From the NCBI RefSeq assembly GCF_035222485.1, contig NC_085924.1, positions 3,844,001 through 3,908,000 on the forward strand: a DNA stretch of 64,000 nt, in the 5' to 3' direction. This DNA comes from Podospora pseudoanserina (Eukaryota > Ascomycota > Sordariomycetes > Sordariales > Podosporaceae). The notes below the pieces were generated by a model. That model ran no database searches and was not told the DNA's origin. It worked only from the letters and a program-made list of their open reading frames with translations. Below, piece by piece: positions 24,492 through 35,054 of the stretch. A program made the position numbers and the translations under genes. The stretch's first letter is position 1. Every line of letters starts with the position of its first letter.

Positions 24492-24605
24492 GGGGAAGGG
24501 GGTTATGAATTTATGTTGGGAAGGGATGGGGATAAGGGGGAGGAGGATTAAGTACATATTTTTACGACAAACGGCGACGACGACAACCTCCGACGGCAAA
24601 TGATA

Positions 24606-24647
24606 CCCACCACCACCACCACCACCACCACCACCACCACCACCACT
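24606..24647. repeat. (ACC)n microsatellite
   Basis: About 12 units of ACC in the FIG1 3' flank. Confidence 0.9.
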
Positions 24648-24887
24648 ACCACATACCTAACTATGATTTCTGAATCTTGGGATGAGGATTTTGGGAAAGG
24701 GAAGGGAAGGAAAATATCGTGGGGATATTTGTTCACTTGTTCATGTTTGGAAGCTCTTTTGCCTGGCTTTTTTTTCTATCATGATTTTTCTGTCTTTCTC
24801 AGCTTGCACATCTTACGGCATGGGTGGGGGGTGGGGGTTGGCAACTCAGCAGCACAAAATTCCTCTCTCTCTCTCTATCTCTCTCTC

Positions 24888-24888
24888 C

Positions 24889-24932
<44 letters not shown>
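24888..24932. repeat. (CAA)n microsatellite
   Basis: About 14 units of CAA preceded by a CT-rich stretch, in non-coding sequence. Confidence 0.9.
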
Positions 24933-24933
<1 letters not shown>

Positions 24934-25529
24934 AAACATGAATGTAATGATGGATGGAATATGGAGAAGGAAGGGAGGAGGGAGGGGTATTTATACGAAA
25001 GGGAAAGAAAGCAATCGTCACGATTACTTGGGATGGGACTGGATATGGGCGGCTTTTTATACCTTGCTGTTTTTTTGTGTATTGGGGCCGGGGAAGCAAG
25101 CGTGCGTGTTTAGGGGGTAAAGCAAGCGTGCAATGTTTGCATAGTTATGTCTCTGTGAGAGAGAGACGATGGCTGGTTGTGGGAAACTTATACTAGGTAG
25201 CGTTTATACAGGAGTTAAAGAGGAGTCGATATGGGCTTGGGCAAAGAATTGATTTACTGTTTTAGTTGCTTGATGCTGGAAATGGAATATGTGATGTCCT
25301 TTGCTTGATTGACTTTATAAATGTTTGTTTGGGCAGTGCAACGTTGAAAATTATACGCAACTCAAGTCTCACATGAAAAGCGCTTGGTTTAGCTGCTCTA
25401 TCAAAGTCGTACGCAAAGTTGTACATAGACACATACAAAGAGGGTATCATCTCTACACCGAGTAAACACCCAAAACTCCAAAACCGCAGGTTTCCCAAAA
25501 CTCCAGCCCTGTGCCGTTCAAAATACAGT

Positions 25530-26774
25530 TCACACATCATGCCTCCTACGACGAGACCGCTCATCTTCCCTTCCGTTGCCCACCACACCGCCTCTTCTCC
25601 TGCTGCTGTCGTTTCTTCCACCGTGCTGACTGCAGTGAGGTGGATCAGGCCTCCAGTGATCACCCGCCTTATCCTGCCAGCTATAGCCCCTTCCCTCTCT
25701 TTCTTCGGTATCCTCCTCCCCGTCATTATACCTACGCTTCTTCCCCTCATCAAGCGAAGGGTACTGCACCCCCCTATCCCACCCCTCAAGACTAACATTC
25801 CCTGGTGGCTCGCCCCGCCACCTCATCCAGTTCTTGAGTTCATGTAGAAAGAGTGCTGTCCTGTCATCACCTGTGTCGGGTAGGGTTATATAATCTCTGA
25901 GTAGATTCTCGGCGTGGGCGGCTCCGGATGGAGACTGGAGGTCGACGGTTTTGAGCATGGCAATTACGTACTCGAGAAGAAACTCCCTGTTTTGATGGAT
26001 GCTGTCCCCCGTTGAGGGAGCTGCCGTAGTTGGGGGGAAGAAGACCTGCAGTTCTCGGCGGAGGAAGAGGCGGGCTTTGGATAGCAGATGGGGGGTGGAA
26101 GAGAGGACGGCTGGTGAGGGCACGGATGGAGAGTAGCTTGTGTGGGGGGAGGAGCCGATGTCTAAGGGAGGGGTGTTAATACCGGAGGGGATACAAACGG
26201 GGCGGGGGTGCGGACGCAGAGAGAAGAGGTTGTGCCGGTAGATGTGCTGGCGTTGTTGGAGGGCTTGGTCGGGGGTGCTGGATGGTGGTGGTGGCTGATG
26301 GTTGCTCTGTCTTCGGCGAAGGTTGCGCCGGACTGGGGGGACTTGGATAGAGGTGACGTCTCCGAAAAGATATCTCTCGAAATCCAATGGGCCCAATTGG
26401 AGAACGTCTGCCGGGTTGGTCGCTCGTGAGACTGTCTGCCGGGCAGGTTGTACTGGTGTGGGTGCTAGGGGTGGGACGTTGTAGAGGTGTTCGTTTTGGG
26501 TGTCGGCGTCGGTATACCGGACTTGGGTGACGCCTGTTTTGCATAGGGGACAAAAGGGCCGTTGCTGAAGCCAGCTGGCGAGGCAGAGGAAGTCATAGTT
26601 GGAGTGGCCGCATGGGAGGGCAGTCGAGGGGGAGGTGATGGTTTCGAGGCAGATGACGCAGGGGTTTTCGTCGCTGTCGGAGGATTGGATCGAGGTGAGG
26701 GTTAGTTGGAGGACTTGGGATTTGATGTCGGCTGGGTTGGCGTCGTCTGGGAGGGGTATTGGTGGTTCTGCCAT
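25530..26774 (-). CDS. RING-finger protein, probable E3 ubiquitin ligase (TOPORS-like layout)
   Basis: Single exon, 414 aa from the ATG at 26774; the frame is open further upstream but without an ATG. A C3HC4 RING lies at residues about 42-84: CVICLE, CGHSNYDFLCLASWL and FCPLCK, with spacing suited to two zinc ions. RING domains recruit E2 enzymes for ubiquitin transfer. The middle is Pro/Arg-rich. A helical part follows (ARLFLRRELQVFFPP, REFLLEYVIAMLKTVDL, FLHELKNWMRWRG), and the tail is rich in Arg, Asp and Glu. A short RING followed by a helical domain and a charged tail resembles TOPORS-type ligases; that comparison is tentative. Divergent to SLD2, with 343 bases between the start codons. 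Confidence 0.8.
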   Translation of the reverse strand: MAEPPIPLPDDANPADIKSQVLQLTLTSIQSSDSDENPCVICLETITSPSTALPCGHSNYDFLCLASWLQQRPFCPLCKTGVTQVRYTDADTQNEHLYNVPPLAPTPVQPARQTVSRATNPADVLQLGPLDFERYLFGDVTSIQVPPVRRNLRRRQSNHQPPPPSSTPDQALQQRQHIYRHNLFSLRPHPRPVCIPSGINTPPLDIGSSPHTSYSPSVPSPAVLSSTPHLLSKARLFLRRELQVFFPPTTAAPSTGDSIHQNREFLLEYVIAMLKTVDLQSPSGAAHAENLLRDYITLPDTGDDRTALFLHELKNWMRWRGEPPGNVSLEGWDRGVQYPSLDEGKKRRYNDGEEDTEEREGRGYSWQDKAGDHWRPDPPHCSQHGGRNDSSRRRGGVVGNGREDERSRRRRHDV

Positions 26775-27117
26775 GTTGTGATGGGTGTCGGTCGGCTTGT
26801 TGACTTGTGCTGGAGGTTCACCCAACAAAATGCATATGCATCTAGGTACAAAGTATGTATTAAATACATAGAGAGATCTGCTCTCCTTCAGCGAATCTTT
26901 TAAAGTTGGGCTGCAGGGACCTGGACGAGTCTTGGCGCGCCCCTGCAGTGATCTCACTGTGGGGCGCGGGGTGGACGTGCTTAAATCTGACAAGACGCGT
27001 TTGGACGCGTCGAGGTACAAAGGTACAGAGGTACCTGACCATCCTTTTCAAGACAACCAAGACCGTCCCTCCTCACTTATCACCATCTAATTGCACCCAC
27101 ACAACCGCATTGCCAGG
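26775..27117. promoter_or_regulatory. Divergent promoter with two MCB elements (ACGCGT)
   Basis: The region between the RING gene and SLD2 holds two perfect palindromic ACGCGT sites at 26995-27000 and 27005-27010, ten bases apart, 108-123 bases before the SLD2 ATG. ACGCGT is the MluI cell-cycle box bound by MBF in yeasts and drives G1/S transcription of replication genes. That fits SLD2; whether it also controls the RING gene is unknown. Confidence 0.6.
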
Positions 27118-28698
27118 ATGGACGATCAAGCCAGAGCCGAATTCGAGCTCCAATCCCTCCAAGTGCGAGCCGAGTTGAAAAAATGGGAGACCGACTGGCA
27201 AGAAGAACACGGCGGTAACAAGCCAAGCCGCAACGACATTAAGCAGAATCCCGACATTGCCAAAAAGTACAAGCAATACAGCAAACTCAGAGACGTCCTC
27301 TCGGGCAAGATCCCGCCAGAAGAGCTGTCAAAACCCTCAAGACCAAAATCGTCCTCCCACCGACCACCCCAGACCCCGTCGAAGCACTCCAAGACGGCAC
27401 AAACACCACGAAAACATCATGTCGCCAATCCATACATGCAGTCCCCAACTGCCCGAACTCCCGGAGCCGTGACCCCCTCGACAGCCCGCAAGCTCTTCAG
27501 CCCAGTCCTCCCAACCTCAATTGGACCAACTCCCCAGAAAGACGGCCGAGTCCTTGGCCTATTCGACCTCCTAGGCAAAACCCCCTCCAAACCAACCGAA
27601 TCTCCCTTCCCCAAGCCAATAGGCTCAGCAACCCCCAGCAAACGCCGCGCCTCCGAACTAGGCGACCTCACAACCCCCTCTGCCAAACGAATTGCCCACG
27701 ATGCTTCCACCCCTCTCGCCGGAAGAACCAACCTCTTTGGAGCTGTCACCACACCCCTCCACGAAAAGCCAAACAACACCACCACAACCCCCTCCACAAC
27801 CCGCAGCAAACTATTCAATACCCCCGCCTTCCTCCGCCGGACCACCCTTCCTCCTCCAGTAGACGAAACCGACGAAAACGGCCCCTGGAAAGTCGGCCCC
27901 CTCCGTCTTCCCCGAGTTCTAAGCCGCAAAGGCGTCAAGGTCAAAGGTCTCTCCGAAGTCGTCGCCGATCTCCGAAAAATAGAAGACGAGGCCCATCAAG
28001 ATGAAGAAGATGCTCTCCGGGAAATGGAAGCAGAGGAACTCGGCGTACCAGTCACCAAACCTGCCGTTCCCAAGTTAGCTACAGTACCAGAGGGCGTCGA
28101 GACAGAAATCGGGGACGGCCAGACAGTACCACCCCAACCAGCCCAACCCAGATATACCGAAGAGAAACCTGTCCTGCTATCACATTTCGACAACGAGGCC
28201 TACGATGACGAAATAGATCTCAGTAGGGAAGGGGTAGATACGCAAGGCAACCCCCTTCGAGTCTACAAAAAGCGAGGGCAGAAGCGCACCACAAGAATGG
28301 TCAAGATGAAGCCTACCCGTTTCCAGCGCCCTACCGACAACTCTCCCCCTGATTCCGACGACGAACCCATCCCTGAAACGCAATACCCCGACCAGCCACC
28401 TCAGGCTCCTCAAGACGACTTGTTACTCTCTGGCCCGGATTTTGAGGGCAACGACGAGGATGACGACGATTTCGACACCCTCAGGCCCACCCCCAAATCT
28501 ACCGGCAAGGGGGCTAGGAAGACCTTGGCCGAAACAAAAGGGAGGAAGAAGGAGGATGAGAGAGAGGAAGGGACGGTGAAGAAGGCGGTCAGAAAAGTCA
28601 AGGCGACTGCGCATGCGAATTTCAAGAGGCTGAAACTCAAGCAAGGCGGGGCGAAGGGCGGGCCGGGGTATAATTCGAGGTTTAGGAGGAGGAGGTAG
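27118..28698 (+). CDS. SLD2: DNA replication regulator SLD2
   Basis: Replication initiation factor that, once phosphorylated by CDK, binds Dpb11 to load the CMG helicase at origins. Single exon, 526 aa. The conserved N-terminal Sld2 domain (residues 1-75) reads through LQSLQVRAELKKWETDW, DIKQNPDIAKKYKQYSKLRDVLSG. Many SP/TP CDK sites follow (QSPTARTPG, TPSTARKLFSP, KTPSKP, SATPSKRR), as expected for a CDK target. The C-terminal half includes GPLRLPRVLSRKGVKVKGLSEVVADL and ends in basic KKAVRKVKATAHANFKRLK and an Arg-rich tail, a likely DNA-binding end. The start is the first ATG of the frame. The TAG is followed by 76 further open codons without coding character. Confidence 0.93.
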   Translation: MDDQARAEFELQSLQVRAELKKWETDWQEEHGGNKPSRNDIKQNPDIAKKYKQYSKLRDVLSGKIPPEELSKPSRPKSSSHRPPQTPSKHSKTAQTPRKHHVANPYMQSPTARTPGAVTPSTARKLFSPVLPTSIGPTPQKDGRVLGLFDLLGKTPSKPTESPFPKPIGSATPSKRRASELGDLTTPSAKRIAHDASTPLAGRTNLFGAVTTPLHEKPNNTTTTPSTTRSKLFNTPAFLRRTTLPPPVDETDENGPWKVGPLRLPRVLSRKGVKVKGLSEVVADLRKIEDEAHQDEEDALREMEAEELGVPVTKPAVPKLATVPEGVETEIGDGQTVPPQPAQPRYTEEKPVLLSHFDNEAYDDEIDLSREGVDTQGNPLRVYKKRGQKRTTRMVKMKPTRFQRPTDNSPPDSDDEPIPETQYPDQPPQAPQDDLLLSGPDFEGNDEDDDDFDTLRPTPKSTGKGARKTLAETKGRKKEDEREEGTVKKAVRKVKATAHANFKRLKLKQGGAKGGPGYNSRFRRRR

Positions 28699-29585
28699 GT
28701 GAGATGGGAATTGGATCTGGGGACCGGGAAGGGGAGGGAGTATTGTACACATCACTGCATTACATGGCATCACTTGGCAAGAGAAAGGGGATGCAGACCA
28801 CAGGCTGGCTGTTGGGTATGTTTTGCAGGGACAGGGAAAGGAACGGAAATAGAACTCAGAGAGCATAACTCGTTGTTGAAAGGTGTATTTTGCAGAAATA
28901 AGGGCAAGGGCACGGAAAGGGAATAGCATGGGCATTCTAGCATAGCAATCTGCAGCATAGCATTCGTCAACTGGTAATTCGCAAGTCATCTACATTGTTT
29001 CCTCCGGCTAACCTACCAAACGTGATTGACATTTATGCCTCTTAGCAGAGCATCAAATCTAGTGTTGATACCCAAGTGTATTATAGATCCCTCAACCTGT
29101 CTCGTCATTCTTACAAGCAACACCAGATGGCATATTCCATTTCACTGACAACCACACACCATTAACTGCTCTTCAAAGCCTACCAAATCGCTTGCTCAAC
29201 CCCGACGTAATTCCTCCCTCTTGAAATCACACCTCCCCCCTTACCCCAACCAACCCTCTCGATCGTCAAGAACATAATAACACAAGCTAGACAGTCTCAC
29301 CTACACCCATCACCTCACTCACACCTCACACAGAAGCTCGTGGTGCACATCCACCACAGTCCATCGCTGGGTCTGTTAGCTATCTTTCGAAGCCTTTTCC
29401 TTAATCAAACCCCCGTGAAAGATAGTCACCACGCCCCCCAAAACAGTCACCACCCTTCCAAGATTCGCTAGGTAACATGCCTCTTTCTCATTTTAAAAAT
29501 ACCTACCTTCTCAACAACTCACACACACCTCCAACCCAAACAAATGCTGCCCAATCATGCCATCGCCTCAACACGCCCACGCTGC
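28699..29585. other. Convergent 3' region SLD2 / UBP2
   Basis: About 0.9 kb between opposite stop codons, A-rich toward 28850-28930. No gene or RNA is supported. Confidence 0.55.
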
Positions 29586-32500
29586 TCACCCACCTCGTAC
29601 CCTCTTTCGGAGCGGCGTGCTCACCAAGCCCGCTACCTTGTCAGCACGTACATAGGCCGCCCAGCAAGGCTCAGCCGCAGTCCCCGCCTGCTTCCTGAAA
29701 TCCTCCTCGCTGTGCACCGTCACCAATTCGTCATTGTATTTGTGCCACGCGCCCCGCTCAAAATCCTTGATCCACACCCAATAGTGGCCGGATCGGGGGG
29801 TTCCAGTGTGGCAAAACACCGCGTGAAGCCTGTATTCAACCTCCCCGACCACAAGCCCCTGTTTCTCCTTGAGAAGCTCTGCCGAATCATCAGCCCGCTG
29901 GCGCTCCTCGAATTGCTTCAGTTTCTCGGGGGAAACCGCAACCCACCCCCCTTGAACCTCCTTGGTGGCAAGAGCAGTCCTCTCGTCGGCATCAACGAGC
30001 TCATAATCCCCATCAGCATCAACAAGACCATTCTCAGTCACAAGCCTGTCAATATCCTCCTCCGACAAAATCTTGGCCGAACCCGGCTCGAACGCCCGTG
30101 GCTTGGTATTCAGCTCCTCCAACCGCTTGTTGAGAGCCCACAGCCTCGTCCGCTTCCCGTACCGCTCGTCCCCTGGGACAACATCCATGAAGAGATCCAA
30201 ATACAACGGATCGTTTAGCTCCACTGGATTCTCGTTCTTCAAGTCGAGCGCACGACTCCTGGGGAATAGAAAGTGCAGAATATCAGCAGGCCTTTTGAAG
30301 ACCGAATACGTCATCTTGTTTGTCTCTTCATTCAGCTGGACATCCATGCCGCGCCCAATGGCCTGGTACAGATCCTCCTTGACCGCCTTTGTCTCATGAA
30401 GCGGTGCCATGATCATGCGGTTGCGGTCTTCGTGTGTGGTCCAGCCCTGTACGTCGTCGTTCCCGCGCGTCCGGTTATAGATCCTAAAGTTGCTGTAAAA
30501 GTGATCGTCAATGGGATCGGGTATTTCCTCGCTTCCGTCCTCCCCGGCATTGCGGCGCGCACGGGCTAGCTTGAGGGCTGCTTGCAGGTGTTCCAGTATA
30601 TTTCCCATGGCCTCGTCGACATCCTGTTGCGCAGTGCCCTTGACCTCGTCTTGGTCAAGTTCCTTTACCAAAGCTTCCAGGGGCCCCGCCTTCTCCATCT
30701 TCTTCCCCGATCCCGTTGACGCAGCAGCTGGTGTCTCTCCCACCAGCGTCTGTGAACTAGATACACTGGTCGTCTCAACGTGCTCGAGTTCGAAGGTCTC
30801 CTCGCCATTCACCATCTTGGCATCAGCGTCTGTAGATGTCGTGATCTTGAGCTCGGGAACCGCAGAGTTGGCAGCCTTGGGGCCAGTGGCCTTGGACTCA
30901 GCAGTAGAGCCTCCCTTATCAGCTCGGGCCATGGCGGCGTTGGCAAGCCGCTGGCGTGGTTTGACGTGAGTGTATCGAGTCTCTTCCATCTCGTGGAACA
31001 AAGTCTTGAGCTCGCGCGCGAATTCATGGCCGAGGAAAGCTTCCTTTTTTTGGCCTTCTTCCACCCCGCTCACACTTCCACTCAGGATCTCGCCCACCCT
31101 GTCTGTACTGGCCTCGGGCGTGTCTAGGTCCAAGGTCCGCAACAGGTCCCTGATGACATCGACTGTGTAGAGATACTGCAGAATGCTGTTCAGGTAGCAA
31201 GTGTTGCGAATGTTGTCAAGCCCGACGGGCAACGTCAGGTCTCCAGCCCCGACCTCCATCTCTTGTCCATTACTGACAGGATCGCAAAAGTCCTGGTTCT
31301 GGGTTTCGCCGCTCACGAGGCTCTCCAGCTGCCCGCTGATGGTCTCGAAGTCGCCCAAGGCCTCGTCAAAATCCTTGTCACCTCTACGCTGTCTGGCCAT
31401 TCTCGCTCCAATGAGATTCATTGCCGTCACAACAACCGCGGCGTCCTTTTCATTGTTGTTCACACTTTCCAGAGCGGCATAGGCTATGGTATCAGGTGCT
31501 GTTTGGGCCGTTGAGTCGAGCACGCCATTGGCCTCGGCCTCGTCCATGTCCACCACGGCAATGTAGACCAAATCCCTTTGGCCTAAATCCCGAGCAATTT
31601 TGGCCAAGTGCAGCCTGTGCAAATGTCCTGCTTCGGGCCTGGTTTCTCTGTAATGCTTGTACCGCTCGATGATCCGGTCCTTGGTCAGAGTTCGGCCCTG
31701 TGCCCTCCAAAAGCCGAACCATTCCCAGTCCTTGTCATATTCACTCTTCTCGGGGCGAGGCAAGGCTTTTTGATCTAAGTGGACGGCGTACATCTGCATT
31801 TCCTCGTCCCCGTGGTAGGCCAAGAAATTGAAAGCCTCCCTGTAGTAGCGCTCGTGATCCCGGTCCACGGCGGCTTGCCGCTCATATGCCCAAATCAACA
31901 TGGGTTCGGTTGTCTTGGAAGAAGCCCCCAGTAAATAGAAGTAGTGTAGATCGGATTCCGACACTTTCCAGTGCACGGTCCGCGTCTGGGCATCGTCAAC
32001 TCCGAGTACCGTCTGCAGTTTTATGCGAGCAGGCGAATGCTGATGAACAAGCTCAGGCCTCTTCTGGTCGATCACACTCTGTATCTCGCTCTTGACGTTC
32101 TCAAAGAAAGATCGCTCTGAGTACAGGAGTGTCCTGCCGCCGTTCTCCGGTGGGACCTGTGGGGAGATGTAGAATGTGTCTTCGGCCTCTTGCCTCTTGG
32201 TGAAGCCCAGGTAGAGGAAAAGTTCCTCGCATTCTGGACCGAATTGCACCATGAACGTCTTGTTGCGCTCCGATATCTTCTTCTCGGCACTGGTGGAATC
32301 ATTAGACATGATGTTTGTAATGTACATGTTCAGTGTCATGAGGGCGCTGGATTCGAGTTTAGCGAGCTTCTCTTGCGTCATGTCCTTAAATCTGCCCGGG
32401 TCCTCATCCATGGCCCTCTTGAGGTTTCTCTTGGCGCGCGACTCATCCGTGACGATGTCGATCCACCTGCTGGCCAGGCGTGGTGCTGACACATCGAGCC

Positions 32501-33032
32501 GGATGCTGAAGCCGCAAAAGCTGCACCGGTAGCTGGTCTTGCGCATCAAAGGGCCCAGTTTCTTGTCCCTACTAGGCCAAGTAACGAGGAGTTGCTTCCC
32601 CTTCTCCTCGCCGAAGGATTCGTCATCCCCCGGTGCCATGACAAAGTGATGTTGAGGATGGCCAGGGCTACTAAATTCTGGCTCGGCCCAGGTGAAGACG
32701 AAGTGGTACCGGCAGTGCTTGCATAGACAAGCCATCTGGTGGCCGTGTGTCTGCGAGGGAATCATGATAAGGTCGTGGTCGTCGTTGGGACCGACTGGGC
32801 CGGGGCGGGCTCCTCGCAGATGGTAGCAAGACTGGAGTCGGGGTTCAGACCAGTTGGCATGCTGCAGAGCACCCCGGTACCAGTCCTCGATGAGCCTTCT
32901 GGCAAGGCGGCCACCTGTGTTGAGGGAGTCCATGGTTGATAGGCGGGGCACTGGTGGGATGTGTTAGAACAATCTCGACATCAAGAGTCGCAAACAAGAC
33001 TTACTGGTGGATGATTCTGTATTCGTATGCAT
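29586..33032 (-). CDS. UBP2: Ubiquitin carboxyl-terminal hydrolase UBP2
   Basis: Cysteine protease of the USP family that removes ubiquitin, especially K63-linked chains in yeast. A tiny first exon (33032..33005, MHTNTESST) is joined through a 54-base intron (GTAAGT...CAG) to exon 2 (32950..29586), total about 1130 aa. Translation could also start at the ATG at 32933 in exon 2. The N-terminal half has a zinc-type cluster (CLCKHC) and helical sequence. The catalytic domain starts near residue 590 with the Cys box GLDNIRNTCYLNSILQYLY and closes with the His box GTPRSGHYWVWIKDF...YNDELVT. A long insertion of about 300 residues splits the two boxes, as is normal for Ubp2. A Lys/Arg tail ends at TGA. 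Confidence 0.92.
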
Positions 33033-33749
33033 GGCTGTCTGTCTGCTTGATAAACGGAGATGATGGAGATGATGGATGAAATTATGGGGAACAGGTTGGG
33101 TTTGCGTCACAGCCGGCAACTAAGCTTCCCTTCGTTTTATATTAGACAGTGAGTCCGGAGTTCCTGATGGTAGCTCCTGCTACGTAGAATCGATTTTTGC
33201 CTCTGACGGCTGGCAGCTGACGCAGCCGTGGAGGGAGCGGTGGGAGGCACGACCTGTGATGATGGAATGGAGCAACTGGATGGATGGCACAAGGAGGGGC
33301 AGTTGGCAACAACAAACAAAGTACCGCCGTGACCCGACTTTGTTTGAAGAGCTAGTTTCCACGAGTTTCCACGTCATGGTTGGCATGTTAAAATAATCAA
33401 TAACCATCAATTCAGTCTTCAGCAGCCTCAATACTTTCTCCATTGCCATCACCCCCAAACTACAAGAACCCATTTGTCCAGCCCAGACTTTCTTGTACAG
33501 ACACACCTTGCTCCAGACTCCCAAATCCCACCTCCAAAAACCAACCAATCAAACCCTCTAAAATCCAATGCACGTCCCCTTCCACGCCCCGTGCTCCCAG
33601 AAATCCAATTCGCAACCCGCAGCAGCAGCAGCAGCAGCAGCCGCCGCATCCAACTGACATAACGATATTCCCAAGCTCTCAACCCATACCTTGATAAACC
33701 TCCCACCACCCCCCTCAGCAAACCACCCCCCCTCCAAATCCAGCCCAAA
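33033..33749. other. Divergent promoter UBP2 / NADH dehydrogenase subunit
   Basis: About 0.7 kb. The NADH dehydrogenase side is C/A-rich with an AGC repeat at 33619-33640 and looks like a long 5' leader. Short frames only. Confidence 0.5.
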
Positions 33750-34607
33750 ATGGCGCCCCACGCCGGAGGGGACTCCTCCTCCTCCTCCTCCTCCTCCGAC
33801 AAATACAAGCCCCAAGATGCTGTCCACGCCGCCCTGACAATGGGTGCCCTCTTCGGCACCGGAGGTCTCTTCCTCGCCGCCGTCAAGACTTCCCTCGAGA
33901 AGAAGCACGTCGGTCCCTGGGCTGTCTTTTCCAAGCACGGCAACATCGCTGCTACTTTTGGTACCCGCCACCCTCACCCCGTCATGTCAATCAATTGGTC
34001 GCATTCATACTGACATGGATATATAAAAACAGCCGCCGTCGGCTCAGTCTACGAGTTCTCCCGCATCGCCTCCGCCAATCTCCGCGAGAAGAACGATCAC
34101 TACAACAATGCTATCGCTGGTGCTTTTGGTGGTGCTGTCTTGGGGTTGAGAGGTAACCCAACCCCTCCTACTGCTAGCTAGCTAGCTAGACCTTGCATGG
34201 AAAGGAAAGGAAGGAAGATGTTGACAAAAACCAAAAACAACAGCCGGCCGCATCCCCGCCATCCTGGGCTACGGCGCCGTCATGTCCGTCACCTCGGCCG
34301 TCTTCGAGTACACCGGCGGCCGCATCCAAGGCGCCGGCCGCAACCCCGACGTGGACGAGTTCGAGCGCAAGGAGATGCTCCGCAAGAGATACAGGAGGCC
34401 GGTGGAGGAGACGATTGCTGAGATTGGGGAGGGGAGATGTGAGTCATATTTTTCCCTGCACCTTTGACAAAGGAAAAATGCTGACATTGTTTGACGCAAA
34501 AAACAGCCATCAAGCTCCCTGGATACGATGAGCGGAGAGCCCAGAGGCTCAAGGAGGCCTACGGCTTCGAGGTGAAGCCTGTATGCGCGGATCCTGAGCG
34601 TGCTTGA
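33750..34607 (+). CDS. NADH:ubiquinone oxidoreductase 21.3 kDa subunit (NDUFA11 type)
   Basis: Accessory subunit of mitochondrial complex I with Tim17-like membrane helices. There are four exons: 33750..33960, 34033..34152, 34244..34438 and 34507..34607, 208 aa with perfect frame. Junctions are NIAATF-A/AVGSVYEF, GLR-A/GRIPAILGYG and GEGR-S/IKLPGYDERR. The N-terminus has a run of eight Ser from a TCC repeat, then DKYKPQDAVHAALTMGALFGTGGLFLAAV, the first hydrophobic Gly-rich helix typical of the family. A second Gly-rich helix is AIAGAFGGAVLGLRAG and a third GYGAVMSVTSAVFEYTGGR. The C-terminus is charged (KRYRRPVEETIAEIGEG) and ends VCADPERA. It belongs to the nuclear-encoded inner-membrane arm of complex I. 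Confidence 0.9.
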
Positions 34608-35054
34608 GAAATACGGGTATAGAGGTTTAGAGAGAAAGAGAGACAGACAGAGGTGGCTGGGTTCCCCGGAAAAGGCAAACCATTTTTGTACACACATAGC
34701 CGAGAATGGGGGGCTAGCCGGTGGCTCACCTCGCCAAAATGAGAGGTGGTGTAAATGGAAAGGGCTTTTGAATTGTGGTTTTCAGCATCTTCAAAATTGA
34801 TGCTCCTTGAGCTTTCTGGTATGATTCTGAGCCAACACTGCAGCTTGAGTTCCACCCCGTCTTCATCATTGAGAGCGAATTAAACTAACAGGCAACAAAT
34901 GAGAATCTGAGCTTTGCCTGTAGCGTAACTGGGAATGAGCAGTCAAGATGAGAACCGGAAGAGCAAGCATCAAAGCGGAAATCAAGTCTGATTTTCTAGG
35001 TTTACAAATCTCTATCTCTTACCCCTTAGACCCCCTCAGAATCCAGCCTACCAC
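34608..35054. other. Convergent 3' region
   Basis: About 450 bases between the complex I subunit gene and the 35-37 kb gene. No coding signal. Confidence 0.55.

Larger units (their letters stand above)
24492..25529. other. Convergent 3' region FIG1 / RING gene
   Basis: About 1 kb between two stop codons. It contains an ACC microsatellite (24606-24647) and a CAA microsatellite (24888-24932), and otherwise T- and A-rich UTR-like sequence. No gene is supported. Confidence 0.6.

Noticed and set aside
28699-28926. 76 open codons after the SLD2 TAG
   Set aside because: In frame with SLD2 but without coding character (Cys/His/Trp-rich, no biased codons); treated as chance.
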